DNA of 64,000 nucleotides. Origin: Halobacteriales archaeon YIM A00010 (GTDB lineage: Archaea > Halobacteriota > Halobacteria > Halobacteriales > Haloarculaceae). The DNA is taken from the NCBI GenBank assembly GCA_025041175.1, contig JAKCFJ010000001.1:1550001-1614000 (forward strand). The letters are read 5' to 3'. This document shows, piece by piece, positions 24,103 to 32,306 of the stretch. The number at the start of each line of letters is the position of its first letter. Position 1 is the first letter of the stretch. Position numbers and translations under genes: made by a program. The notes beneath the pieces were generated by a model, which ran no database searches, had not been told where the DNA came from, and saw only the letters and a program-made list of their open reading frames with translations.

Positions 24103-25440
24103 ATGAACCGAGAGACGACGACCCCAACGGTCCGATCGATGCCGGGAGAACGCGCGCGCAAGTGGGCCAAACGCCACCACGACCACGCCGCACCGAGCAC
24201 CTACGTGTACGATTTCGTGTGGGATCCCGACGCGGAGGCCGTGGGACCGTTCTGTACCGACATCGACGGCAACGTTCTCATGGATTTCACGAGTCACGTG
24301 GGTGCCGCGCCGCTGGGGTACAACAACCCCGAGATCGTCGAGCGGCTTCGGGAGTTCGATCTCGTTGACCCGCTGACGATCGCCGGGCAGGACTTCTACG
24401 TCAGCGGTGAGAACGTCGGCGAGCGGGGACTCCCCGGACCGACGGAGCTGATGGAGCGTCTCACCGAACACACGGGCCACTACGGGTTGGACACGGTGTT
24501 TCTCTCGAACACGGGGGCGGAGGCGGTCGAGAACGCCATCAAGATCTCCTACGACCACACCCGCGGTGAGTACGGAATCACGTTCGAAGGAGCGTTCCAC
24601 GGGCGAACGCTCGGCGCGCTGTCGCTCAACCGATCGAAAGCCGTCCACCGCCGACACTACCCTTCGATCTCGGATATCCACGACCTGCCGTTCTGTACGG
24701 AGACGGACGGGGAGCGGGGCTGTGGCTGTGGCTTTTTCACAGAAGACAGCTCGAAACTCCGGGAGCTGCTCGATCCCGAGCGGGGCCACGTTGCCGCCGA
24801 TGACGTCGCTTACCTCATCATGGAACCTGTTCAGGGCGAAGGAGGGTATCGAGTCCCGAGCGAGGCGTTCATGGCGGAGGTCGCCTCGGTCTGTGCGGAG
24901 CACGATCTCCACCTCGTCGCCGACGAGATCCAGGCCGGTGTCGGTCGCACCGGGGAGATGTGGGGCTCAGACCACTTCCCCATTGAACCGGACGTCATCG
25001 CGAGCGCGAAAGCGCTCCGGGTCGGCGCGACGATCTCCCGAGAGGAGGTGTTCCCCGACGAGCAAGCCCGCATCTCGTCGACGTGGGGCGCGGGTGACAT
25101 CCTCGGGTCTGCTCAGGGCGTGTTCACGCTCGATGCGATCGACGAGCAGGATCTGCTCGCAAACGCGACCCAACGCGGTCGGCAGGCAAAAGAACGCATC
25201 CGAGACGCCGGGATCGACGGCGTCGTGGACGTTCGGGGACTCGGGCTGATGCTCGCGGTGGAGTTCGAGACGAAGACGCTTCGGGAGGATGTCATCGAGG
25301 CCGCGCTCAAACGAGGGCTGCTCACGCTCGGCTGTGGCCACAAAACGCTCCGGCTGCTCCCGCCGCTCGACGTTACCGAACGCGAGATCGATCTCGCGTG
25401 TGATCTCCTCGTCGACGCCGCCACGAGCGTGAACTCGTAG
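24103..25440 (+). CDS. Class III aminotransferase (PLP-dependent)
   Basis: A 445-aa fold-type I aminotransferase. SNTGAEAVENAIKI near residues 131-144 binds the phosphate. EGAFHGRTLGALSL follows. LIMEPVQGEGGYRVP and HLVADEIQAGVGRTGEMWG hold the cofactor aspartate. The Schiff-base lysine is in IASAKALRVG near 305. Family members include 4-aminobutyrate and acetylornithine aminotransferases; the exact donor cannot be read here. A cysteine-rich CGCGFF segment near residue 208 is unusual. ATTATTTAC about 30 bp upstream may be the TATA box. The start is the ATG at 24103, 66 codons after an upstream opening. Confidence 0.88.
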   Translation: MNRETTTPTVRSMPGERARKWAKRHHDHAAPSTYVYDFVWDPDAEAVGPFCTDIDGNVLMDFTSHVGAAPLGYNNPEIVERLREFDLVDPLTIAGQDFYVSGENVGERGLPGPTELMERLTEHTGHYGLDTVFLSNTGAEAVENAIKISYDHTRGEYGITFEGAFHGRTLGALSLNRSKAVHRRHYPSISDIHDLPFCTETDGERGCGCGFFTEDSSKLRELLDPERGHVAADDVAYLIMEPVQGEGGYRVPSEAFMAEVASVCAEHDLHLVADEIQAGVGRTGEMWGSDHFPIEPDVIASAKALRVGATISREEVFPDEQARISSTWGAGDILGSAQGVFTLDAIDEQDLLANATQRGRQAKERIRDAGIDGVVDVRGLGLMLAVEFETKTLREDVIEAALKRGLLTLGCGHKTLRLLPPLDVTEREIDLACDLLVDAATSVNS

Positions 25441-25474
25441 AGCCCGCGACGCATCCATTGGACGATCTGGCGGG

Positions 25475-25690
25475 CTACTCTCCGCCTCCGCCACCACCGA
25501 ATCCGCCACCGCCGTCACCGCCAAAAATACCGTCGCTGCTCCCGTCGCCACCGGTATCGTCCTCTCCACCGACCGCGTTCGTCCGACGGTTGGAAGATCT
25601 CGATTGACCCTTCGAGCCGGAATTATTCCCAATTGCTATATATAATATGTAAATAATAACTAGTATTGCTACTATTAATGCTACATCCAT
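25475..25690 (-). CDS. Small membrane protein with Gly-rich tail
   Basis: A 71-aa protein with one N-terminal helix (MDVALIVAILVIIYILYIAI) and a hydrophilic tail that becomes almost pure glycine/aspartate (GGDGGGGFGGGGGGE). Proteins with a membrane anchor and a Gly-rich tail occur widely in haloarchaea, but no function is known. Upstream DNA is very AT-rich and probably holds its promoter. Confidence 0.55.
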   Translation of the reverse strand: MDVALIVAILVIIYILYIAIGNNSGSKGQSRSSNRRTNAVGGEDDTGGDGSSDGIFGGDGGGGFGGGGGGE

Positions 25691-25778
25691 ATATCAACTA
25701 GATACCTATTCGTAATATATCTTGTGGGAGAACGTACGTGCGGTGATCATCCGGTAACTGGTGGAACAGTTTCCGCCG

Positions 25779-26099
25779 TCAGAACTGGTATCGTCTGTCG
25801 TCGTTGTCGGGTGGTTGTGGCGTGCCGGTCATCTCCTGGAACGTCATACCCGAGAGATACTCGTCGTAGGTCACGTCGTATCCGCGCCGAAGATGGAAGT
25901 CGAGTGACCCGGTGTCGACGGACGTTTGAAACAGCATGTGGATCGCTCGCCGGACGAGTTCGTCGGGATCGTCGGGGTCGAGAACGGTTTGTAAGACGGC
26001 GAGTTCGTTGCGCGTTTCCCGGTCGAGCGAGACCGAGAGCTCCGTATCGAGATCGGTGTAGACCGACTCCACGTCCTCGGAAAGACCATCGAGGCTCAT
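25779..26099 (-). CDS. Hypothetical acidic protein, 106 aa
   Basis: Starts MSLDGLSEDVESVYTDL. The segment TELSVSLDRETRNELAVLQTVLDPDDPDELVRRAIHMLF resembles a helix-rich DNA-binding or dimer domain such as ribbon-helix-helix (a beta strand followed by two helices). The C-terminus has an YDVTYDEYLSGMTFQEMTG segment. The start is at 26099; an upstream opening is basic and low quality. It is separated from the TenA-like gene upstream by 52 bp and may be cotranscribed with it. Confidence 0.6.
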   Translation of the reverse strand: MSLDGLSEDVESVYTDLDTELSVSLDRETRNELAVLQTVLDPDDPDELVRRAIHMLFQTSVDTGSLDFHLRRGYDVTYDEYLSGMTFQEMTGTPQPPDNDDRRYQF

Positions 26100-26151
26100 A
26101 CTATCGGATTCCACGGCGTCACTCGGGATACGGCTTACGAGACGATGTTTG

Positions 26152-26814
26152 TTACACCGGCCACTCCTCCTGTTCCCACGCCGCGTCCCAAAACAGGTAT
26201 TCGTACCGCGCGGAGGTGAGAAACCGATCGCGATACGTCTCTCGACGTCTCCGGGGCTCACCGTCCGCTACTTCGTCCATCACGTCCTTGCACCACTCCG
26301 TGAGCGTTGTGAATTCCTCACCTGCGTACATGTCGATCCACTGGCTGTACAGCTCGTGATCCGGGCGGCCGCGTTCGTCGAGGCGGTGAGCGGTGACGTT
26401 GAACCCCCACATGCACGGCAGGAGTGCGGCGATCGTCTCGCCGAATCCCTCATACCCCGATCGGACGAGAAAATCGGTGTACGCTTGGGTCGTCGGCGTC
26501 GGCTCGGTCGCTTCCAGCTCGGCTTCGGAGATACCGAACTCGGCGGCATACGACCGGTGGAGATCCATTTCGGTGTTGACCGTCGCATCGAGCAGCGACG
26601 CAAACCGGCTCATACGGTCGAGATCCGGGGCGCGTGCCCCACCCAGGGCGAACACGCGGCTGTACTCGACGAGAAACACGTAGTCCTGGGCAACCCAGTG
26701 GCGAAACGGCTCCACGTCGAGCGTTCCATCACCGATCCCTTCGACCATCGGGTGGTCGAGCGTTGCGTCCCACAGCGGTTGGGCGACCGTCCGTAGCTCG
26801 TCGGTGAACGCCAT
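26152..26814 (-). CDS. tenA: TenA family protein (thiaminase II-like)
   Basis: A 220-aa all-helical protein. The family pattern is visible: LRTVAQPLWDATLDHPMVEGIGDGTL at the start, FRHWVAQDYVFLVEYSRVFA near residues 38-57, the region ALLPCMWGFN holding the usual active-site cysteine, and YAGEEFTTLTEWCKDVMD near residues 165-182. TenA enzymes hydrolyse thiamin breakdown products so that the pyrimidine can be reused. Specific substrate unknown. The start is the ATG at 26814. Confidence 0.85.
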   Translation of the reverse strand: MAFTDELRTVAQPLWDATLDHPMVEGIGDGTLDVEPFRHWVAQDYVFLVEYSRVFALGGARAPDLDRMSRFASLLDATVNTEMDLHRSYAAEFGISEAELEATEPTPTTQAYTDFLVRSGYEGFGETIAALLPCMWGFNVTAHRLDERGRPDHELYSQWIDMYAGEEFTTLTEWCKDVMDEVADGEPRRRRETYRDRFLTSARYEYLFWDAAWEQEEWPV

Positions 26815-26929
26815 ACTCTCCGTGTGGTGACCGACTACATCAGCGTACCGTTCGGGCGTGCGTTGATTCGAACTGACGTTCCGATGTGTGATCAGCACGT
26901 CTAAGGGATCAAGTTCCTAGGTAGAACCG

Positions 26930-27844
26930 ATGACCGAGACAGCCGCCAGTCCCGAGAACACCAGCGCCATCCGGAGCGCACTCATCGAGTGGTACGAGTC
27001 CGATCACCGTGATTTCCCGTGGCGGCGGACGACCGATCCGTACGAGATCCTCGTGTCGGAGGTGATGAGCCAGCAGACACAGCTGGAACGCGTCGAGGAG
27101 GCGTGGGCGGCGTTTCTCGACCGGTGGCCCACCGTGGCGGCTCTCGCTTCGGCGGACCGGGGCGACGTGGTGGCGTTCTGGTCCGACCACCGGCTGGGCT
27201 ACAACAACCGGGCGAAATACCTCCACACCGCGGCACAGCAGGTGATCGAGGAGTACGACGGGGAGTTTCCGACCTCGCCCGAAGCGCTACAGTCCCTCCA
27301 AGGCGTCGGTCCCTACACCGCCAACGCCGTGGCCAGCTTCGCGTTCAACGAGGGCGACGCCGTCGTCGACACGAACGTCAAACGCGTGCTGTACCGGGCG
27401 TTCGACGTTCCGGATTCGGATGCGGCGTTCGAGGACACGGCATCAGAACTGATGCCGACGGGTGAGTCCCGCGTGTGGAACAACGCCATCATGGAACTGG
27501 GCGGCGTGGCGTGCCAGAAGACGCCCCGCTGTGAGCAGGCGGGCTGTCCGTGGCGCGAGTGGTGTCACGCCTACCAGACGGGTGATTTCACCGCGCCGGA
27601 CGTGCCCACCCAACCCGAGTTCGAGGGAAGCCGGCGACAGATGCGCGGTCGCGTGATCGGGGTGCTCAAAGAGTACGACGAACTCCCGCTGGACACCCTC
27701 GGGCCGCGCGTCCGGGTCGATTACACGCCCGACGGCGAGCACGGCCAGGAGTGGCTCCGGGGGCTGCTTTCGGATCTCGAAGCCGATGGGCTCGTGGAAA
27801 CCAAAGAGATCGACGACGAGACGGTGGCACAGCTCTGTCGATGA
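26930..27844 (+). CDS. mutY: A/G-specific adenine glycosylase
   Basis: A 304-aa DNA repair enzyme. PWRRTTDPYEILVSEVMSQQTQ (residues 25-46) contains the catalytic glutamate. LQGVGPYTANAVASFAF is the helix-hairpin-helix. VVDTNVKRVLYR holds the catalytic aspartate. C-x(6)-C-x(2)-C-x(5)-C near residues 199-217 (CQKTPRCEQAGCPWREWC in the sequence) is the iron-sulfur loop. It removes adenine opposite 8-oxoguanine. The last 63 residues are duplicated almost exactly in a downstream fragment. Confidence 0.93.
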   Translation: MTETAASPENTSAIRSALIEWYESDHRDFPWRRTTDPYEILVSEVMSQQTQLERVEEAWAAFLDRWPTVAALASADRGDVVAFWSDHRLGYNNRAKYLHTAAQQVIEEYDGEFPTSPEALQSLQGVGPYTANAVASFAFNEGDAVVDTNVKRVLYRAFDVPDSDAAFEDTASELMPTGESRVWNNAIMELGGVACQKTPRCEQAGCPWREWCHAYQTGDFTAPDVPTQPEFEGSRRQMRGRVIGVLKEYDELPLDTLGPRVRVDYTPDGEHGQEWLRGLLSDLEADGLVETKEIDDETVAQLCR

Positions 27845-27845
27845 C
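27652..27845 (+). repeat. 194-bp repeat, copy A (mutY 3' end)
   Basis: These 194 bases recur at 28666-28859 with one mismatch (27716 G versus 28730 A). They cover the last 64 codons of mutY. The near identity means a recent segmental duplication. Confidence 0.95.
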
Positions 27846-27880
27846 GGTGGGTAGATACGATAACAGTGAGTGCCAGCACG

Positions 27881-28354
27881 CTACGGTTCCTCTTCGAGGA
27901 GTTCGATTCCCTGCTCTACGACGGCCTCAGTAACGAACAAACTCGTTTCCGTTTGTAGGCTGCGCATCTGTTCGATCGCTTCTGATCTAGAGAGTTCATT
28001 CCGAGAGAAGGCGAGTACGATGATACCGATCGACCCGTGAACCTCGATATCCGCGTTCTGTGCAACATTCCTCGCATCAAGGTCGTCAGTCAACAGCGTG
28101 GCATTTCGCTCGTCTGCGATAGTGAGAGCAGCTGTTTCACCCGGATCGAGATCCGCGTTCCTCTCCTGGCATTTCTCGCCGGCTTCCAGGAGATCGTACT
28201 CGGTGTCAGCGAGTGCTGGCGGAATGGTGCCTGCTTCGAGTTCCTCGTAGACTGTCTGGGGAATCAGTAAAATATCGACAACAGAGAGGTGACGGAGCGC
28301 GTCGATTTCGTCGAGATGAATGATCGGCCCAGCGTCTGCAACCGCAACGATCAC
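27881..28354 (-). CDS. PIN-domain toxin (DUF3368 type)
   Basis: A 157-aa PIN nuclease. AVADAGPIIHLDEID at the N-terminus has the first catalytic aspartate. DPGETAALTIADER near residues 70-83 has the glutamate, and LLTDDLDARNVAQN near residues 87-100 has the remaining acids. The family is the DUF3368/VapC-like RNase class paired with small antitoxins. Its ATG overlaps the stop of the antitoxin gene by ATGA. Likely cleaves RNA when released from the antitoxin. Confidence 0.85.
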   Translation of the reverse strand: MIVAVADAGPIIHLDEIDALRHLSVVDILLIPQTVYEELEAGTIPPALADTEYDLLEAGEKCQERNADLDPGETAALTIADERNATLLTDDLDARNVAQNADIEVHGSIGIIVLAFSRNELSRSEAIEQMRSLQTETSLFVTEAVVEQGIELLEEEP

Positions 28355-28602
28355 GCGTTCAGTCCCCAGTGAACGTCGCTCTCGACGGCTTGTGCCTCGC
28401 GTTCTGTGCGCTTGACGCGGTCACGACCGACGAGTTCGATCGCCTCCTCTCGATCGATTTCGTCGTTCAGATACCGCGAAAGGACGAGTTCTATCCAGAG
28501 GTCCTCGACGCCTCGCTCTAATGCCTGTTCGAGGATCTCCGATTCGGGGACCTCCCGCGCATTGGAGATCTCTTGAACCCGTTCGGTGAGATCGACGGCC
28601 AT
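28351..28602 (-). CDS. UPF0175-like antitoxin
   Basis: An 83-aa protein, MAVDLTERVQEISNAREVP..., followed by ESEILEQALERGVEDLWIELVLSRYLNDEIDREEAIELVG, the helical pattern of UPF0175/DUF6290-type antitoxins that accompany DUF3368 PIN toxins. It precedes the toxin and overlaps it by 4 bp. The ATG at 28602 is preferred to one 24 bp upstream. A 34-bp piece of this gene (28454-28487) is copied at 28867-28900. Confidence 0.78.
   Translation of the reverse strand: MAVDLTERVQEISNAREVPESEILEQALERGVEDLWIELVLSRYLNDEIDREEAIELVGRDRVKRTEREAQAVESDVHWGLNA
28454..28487 (+). repeat. 34-bp repeat, copy A (inside antitoxin gene)
   Basis: These 34 bases match 28867-28900 exactly. In the copy they follow the duplicated mutY end after only 7 bp. 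Confidence 0.9.
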
Positions 28603-28636
28603 ACGGAACAATAGTACTGTGCCCACTTAAGGGTCT

Positions 28637-28858
28637 ATGGCAAACAGACGAACCGTGAAGTCGTCCGTGATCGGGGTGCTCAAAGAGTACGACGAACTCC
28701 CGCTGGACACCCTCGGGCCGCGCGTCCGGATCGATTACACGCCCGACGGCGAGCACGGCCAGGAGTGGCTCCGGGGGCTGCTTTCGGATCTCGAAGCCGA
28801 TGGGCTCGTGGAAACCAAAGAGATCGACGACGAGACGGTGGCACAGCTCTGTCGATGA
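28637..28858 (+). pseudogene. mutY C-terminal fragment (duplicate)
   Basis: A 73-codon frame with its own ATG (MANRRTVKSSVIGVLKEY). From the eighth or tenth residue on it matches the MutY C-terminus with one substitution (V to I). It has no catalytic or iron-sulfur residues. As the open frame starts right after the antitoxin promoter region on the other strand, it could be transcribed, but no independent function is likely; the C-terminal domain of this MutY class alone is not known as a separate gene. Confidence 0.8.
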
Positions 28859-28859
28859 C
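28666..28859 (+). repeat. 194-bp repeat, copy B
   Basis: Copy of 27652-27845 (193 of 194 bases). It lies 1,014 bp downstream in the same orientation, with the toxin-antitoxin pair between the copies. Confidence 0.95.
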
Positions 28860-28866
28860 CGAGTGC

Positions 28867-28900
28867 TCGATTTCGTCGTTCAGATACCGCGAAAGGACGA
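28867..28900 (+). repeat. 34-bp repeat, copy B
   Basis: Exact copy of 28454-28487 from the antitoxin gene. It shows that the duplicated block once extended further and then lost about 600 bp. Confidence 0.9.
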
Positions 28901-28989
28901 ACTGTGCGGTATCCCTCCGGGCGCGTCACGGTCGGCCGGTATGTCGATGGTGGCGGTCACCAGGTCGTCTCGAGACCGTGCCGTTGTTC

Positions 28990-29418
28990 TCACACGTCGC
29001 CAGAGCCATCATCCAGTTCGTTCTCGATCAAATCGGCCATATCAGCGACGAATGTCTCTGTGCGCTCGTAGAGCGCATCAACGTCCCCCGTCGGCGGAGA
29101 TTGCCGGTAGTCTGCTTGTTGACGTTTATTATACATATTGTTAAGAAAGCTGCCATCGGTCTTCGTTGCATCGCCATTGAGGACGATCTCCCGACCGAAG
29201 AGCCGACTGACTGCGCCATGCAACGGATGAGCGAACCCTCGGTTGTACAAGACCGCTTGTGCAGCGTGGAAACAGGCGTAGTACAATCGGCTGACGACTC
29301 CTCGGTCAGTCCCTCGCCCGCGTATTGCATCTGCATCAGCAAGCGCCCCGTACGCCAACTCGATTTCAACAGTCGGATCTCCTGGATCATCGTCCTCGTC
29401 CGAGGCCTCAGCCGGCAT
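28990..29418 (-). CDS. HEPN-domain protein (probable toxin)
   Basis: A 142-aa protein with the HEPN pattern: VEIELAYGALADADAI, then SRLYYACFHAAQAVLYNRG near residues 43-61, and a C-terminal acidic helix. HEPN proteins paired with MNT nucleotidyltransferases act as RNases or other toxins. The usual active R-x4-6-H motif is not obvious here. The gene's ATG at 29418 overlaps the end of a truncated nucleotidyltransferase gene. It would be an orphan if the partner is not made. Confidence 0.75.
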   Translation of the reverse strand: MPAEASDEDDDPGDPTVEIELAYGALADADAIRGRGTDRGVVSRLYYACFHAAQAVLYNRGFAHPLHGAVSRLFGREIVLNGDATKTDGSFLNNMYNKRQQADYRQSPPTGDVDALYERTETFVADMADLIENELDDGSGDV

Positions 29419-29605
29419 ACGGACGTCCCTCCCTGCGCACGTTCGTGAGATGTGGGCCATTCTCTTGCTGTTCAAATTCGGCAGTGGTGACACACATCGG
29501 GGAGACAATCACGTCATACTCGAGCATCACATCGAATGCAGCTGACGACGCTCGATCAGAGACGGTCTCTCGGATGATGTGAACCACCTCGTATCCGGGG
29601 ATCAC
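29408..29605 (-). pseudogene. MNT-type nucleotidyltransferase, N-terminally truncated
   Basis: 65 codons matching the C-terminal half of haloarchaeal MNT antitoxins (SAAFDVMLEYDVIVSPM, then TAEFEQQENGPHLTNVRREGR). The catalytic GS-x10-D-x-D box that defines the family is missing. Upstream in the same frame there is no ATG, and a TAA lies before 29660; only a GTG at 29605 could start a stub. So the gene has lost its 5' half, probably through the same rearrangements seen in this region. Confidence 0.75.
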
Positions 29606-29794
29606 GATTTGCTCGATCTCAAGTCGTACCGCAGTATCTATATTACCACACCCATACGTTTGTTAAAATACTCAGATAATAAATTAGAATTTACGATCGC
29701 AACGTGAATGCGACTCGAACGGTGAGCATCCAAAACGGTGGAGGGCGGATGGGAAAGCCGGTACACTTTTCCTTCCCAACGAGTTCCAACACGT

Positions 29795-30373
29795 ATGAAT
29801 GGACCACACGTTGCCGCGGTCTGTGGCAGCCTCCGGGACGGGAGTTACACCCGGATCGCGTTGGAGCAGGCGCTGGCTGCGGCCGCCGATCTGGACGCGT
29901 CGGTCGATCTGATCGATCTCCGGACGCTCGATCTGCCGGTGTACGACGCCAACGCCAACGAAGCGGGCGATTCGAACGAGCTCAGACAGCGGATTCGGGT
30001 CGCCGACAGCGTGTTGTTAGGATCGCCGATGTACCACGGCTCCTACTCCGCCCCCCTGAAAAACGCGCTGGACTACTGCGGGTTCGACGAGTTCGAGAAC
30101 ACCACCGTTGGGCTGCTCGCGGTTTCGGGCGGATCGTTCACGGTCACGACGCTCGATCACCTCCGATCGGTGTGTCGCGCGCTGAACGCGTGGGTGATCC
30201 CCCACCAGGCCGCGATCCCCAGCGTCAGCAGCCAGTTCGAGGACGGCGAGTTCGTCGATCCGGACACCGAGGCACGCGTCGAAACCCTGGGGCGGCGCGC
30301 CGTCGAGTACGCGACGATCGAACCCGATCCCTACACCGTCGAAAGCGCCGAAAACGTCGGTGCAGACGACTAG
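29795..30373 (+). CDS. NADPH-dependent FMN reductase family protein
   Basis: A 192-aa flavodoxin-like protein. VAAVCGSLRDGSYTRIALEQ (residues 6-25) is the FMN phosphate loop. LGSPMYHGSYSAPLKNALDY near residues 78-97 matches the second FMN-binding loop, and LAVSGGSF is the third. Members reduce FMN, chromate or quinones. The start at 29795 is chosen over an upstream opening of 19 codons with no family match. Substrate unknown. Confidence 0.88.
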   Translation: MNGPHVAAVCGSLRDGSYTRIALEQALAAAADLDASVDLIDLRTLDLPVYDANANEAGDSNELRQRIRVADSVLLGSPMYHGSYSAPLKNALDYCGFDEFENTTVGLLAVSGGSFTVTTLDHLRSVCRALNAWVIPHQAAIPSVSSQFEDGEFVDPDTEARVETLGRRAVEYATIEPDPYTVESAENVGADD

Positions 30374-30695
30374 CTCGCTGGTCAGTATCTTCTTCGTTCT
30401 TCGACGCCCTGGTCGATCACTACTCTCCAGCTTCGGTAGCTAGTGGCGCGGTAGCCGTCGATTGATGAGTTCTTTGCCGCCCGACTCTGAGAACGACTCA
30501 CCTTCTGACAGAACCGGTGTGCGAGATGTAGAACTTGTAATCAGCAGATGAACACTTTTCATTTTCACGTCCTTCGTTGTGAAACAGCCGTTCGGTAGAT
30601 ATGCTTGGTAACCGCTATGATTCTCGCAGTAACTATCGCACAAGAGTAGAAAGATTCCATCGGGTTATACGCGCCGAGCAAGTACGAGCAGTATC
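30374..30695. other. Gene-free stretch
   Basis: I see no supported gene or repeat in these 322 bp. A 67-codon minus-strand frame at 30440-30643 has no haloarchaeal character and no neighbours to support it. The right end should hold the promoter of the HTH_10 regulator. Confidence 0.5.
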
Positions 30696-31463
30696 ATGCG
30701 CGAGGTCGTCTTCATTGTCGAGTACGAGAAGGGGGCTGACGAGGTGATGGACCGTTTCATCGAAAATCCGAACCTCCATGCCCGATCAATGGAGATTCAC
30801 GCGACCAGCGAATCGGTGTGGGGAATCGATAAGATTGTGGGTCCGGACGGGGTCCTCAACGAGTTCGACGATCGCCTGAAACGCGCCACCAGCGACCCGA
30901 ATGCGACCGGAATGTGTGGTGCACCCATCACGGAGTGGCACTACGACATCCTCTCATCGAACCCAGAGTCGCGAAAAATATACTCGCTCCACAGAGAAGG
31001 CGACGGCCCGCGTTCGATTCCGCTCGTCGCCGCAAAGCACGTCGGCGAGGGGTTGATACTCCGCTCGGAACGCCGGGGTGCCCAGTCCCGCTGGAGCTTA
31101 CTCGTCGACGACACGGTGGCGGAGATCCACGACGAAATCCGTGAGAATCTTCGAGACGGGTTATCACTCACTGTTGAACGACTTGGACAGCCCCCGTGTT
31201 TGCTCGAAGACGGACGTATACAAAGAGATCTCACGCCCGAACAGAAGTCAGCACTCGAAGCCGCTGTCGAACACGGGTACTATGACGTTCCGCGACAGCA
31301 GTCTGTTACCGAGATTGCAGCCGATAGTGGCGTATCGAGTTCGACGTTCCAGTACCGACTCAACCGGGCCGAAGCGTGGTTAGCCCACCAGTTCGCGACC
31401 GATTCGGTAGGTGTCGATACCGATGCGGAGCTCGATACCGAGGACATCGAGTTCATACGGTGA
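30696..31463 (+). CDS. Bacterio-opsin-activator-type HTH_10 regulator
   Basis: A 255-aa transcription regulator. The C-terminal HTH_10 domain (LTPEQKSALEAAVEHGYYDVPR, then TEIAADSGVSSSTFQYRLNRAE, about residues 178-230) is the hallmark of haloarchaeal Bat-family regulators. The N-terminal part is a sensor-like domain without an obvious cofactor motif. Targets unknown; the MBL hydrolase gene 80 bp downstream on the same strand is a candidate. Confidence 0.88.
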   Translation: MREVVFIVEYEKGADEVMDRFIENPNLHARSMEIHATSESVWGIDKIVGPDGVLNEFDDRLKRATSDPNATGMCGAPITEWHYDILSSNPESRKIYSLHREGDGPRSIPLVAAKHVGEGLILRSERRGAQSRWSLLVDDTVAEIHDEIRENLRDGLSLTVERLGQPPCLLEDGRIQRDLTPEQKSALEAAVEHGYYDVPRQQSVTEIAADSGVSSSTFQYRLNRAEAWLAHQFATDSVGVDTDAELDTEDIEFIR

Positions 31464-31544
31464 GCGTGCCCTCCGGTCGAACACGCGACGGTTGAAATAT
31501 TCCAACGTAATTCCCAACCCGTCGTATCCCGAAGGAAATCATGT

Positions 31545-32306
31545 ATGACAGCTGATTCCGACATCAGTGTTCAGCTTGTACGGAACGCCACCGTCCTCGC
31601 GACCATCGATGAGACGACGTTCCTCGTGGATCCGATGTTCACACCACAAGGCGAGATGCCGACCGTGACGGATAACCCCGGAGCTCCTGAATTCCTCACC
31701 ACAGCGAACCAACGTAGGAATCCGCTTGTGCCGCTGCCTGACGTGGACCTCTCCTATGACGCCGTGGTCGTCACCCATCGACATCCCGACCACTTCGACG
31801 AGGCGGCGAAAGAGGAACTCGACGCAGATGTCTCCCTCTTCTGTCAGCCGGAGGAGGCAGACGCCTTCACTGACGAGGGGTTCACCGATGTGCGGCCTGT
31901 TGACGACGAGGCTTCCTTCGACGGCGTTACGATCCACCGGACGCCGGGGCGTCACGGTCACGGCGAGCTAGCTGAGGGGATGGGGCCTGTCTCCGGATTC
32001 ATCTTCGAAGCCGACGAAACGCTGTACATCGCTGGGGATACGATCTGGTACGACCCGGTGGAAAAGACACTCGATCAGTTTGCCCCCGATATGGTCGTCC
32101 TCAACGGTGGCGAAGCACAGTTCGAACAAGGCGAGCCCATCACGATGGGTGTCGAGGATATCAACGCCGTTCGCGATACTACCGATGCTACAGTCGTTGT
32201 CGATCACATGGAGGCCATCAACCACTGTCTCCTCTCGCGCGACGAATTGCGCTCGGAGACGGAGAACGTTCTCGTTCCTGAAGACGGAGAGCAGATTGCC
32301 CAGTGA
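31545..32306 (+). CDS. MBL-fold metal hydrolase (UlaG-like)
   Basis: A 253-aa metallo-beta-lactamase-fold protein. VVVTHRHPDHFDEA (residues 74-87) is the HxHxDH motif. GRHGHG and YIAGDTIWYD give further metal ligands, and DHMEAINHCLLSR near residue 222 supplies the last. The UlaG-like subgroup includes lactonases and many uncharacterised hydrolases. The TGA stop (32304-32306) abuts the left end of an IS200/IS605-like element, so the original C-terminus may have been altered. Confidence 0.85.
   Translation: MTADSDISVQLVRNATVLATIDETTFLVDPMFTPQGEMPTVTDNPGAPEFLTTANQRRNPLVPLPDVDLSYDAVVVTHRHPDHFDEAAKEELDADVSLFCQPEEADAFTDEGFTDVRPVDDEASFDGVTIHRTPGRHGHGELAEGMGPVSGFIFEADETLYIAGDTIWYDPVEKTLDQFAPDMVVLNGGEAQFEQGEPITMGVEDINAVRDTTDATVVVDHMEAINHCLLSRDELRSETENVLVPEDGEQIAQ

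Noticed and set aside
30440-30643. 67-codon minus-strand frame between the flavin reductase and the HTH_10 gene
   Set aside because: Low acidity, many Ser/Cys, no overlap with neighbours and no ribosome-binding or promoter signal.
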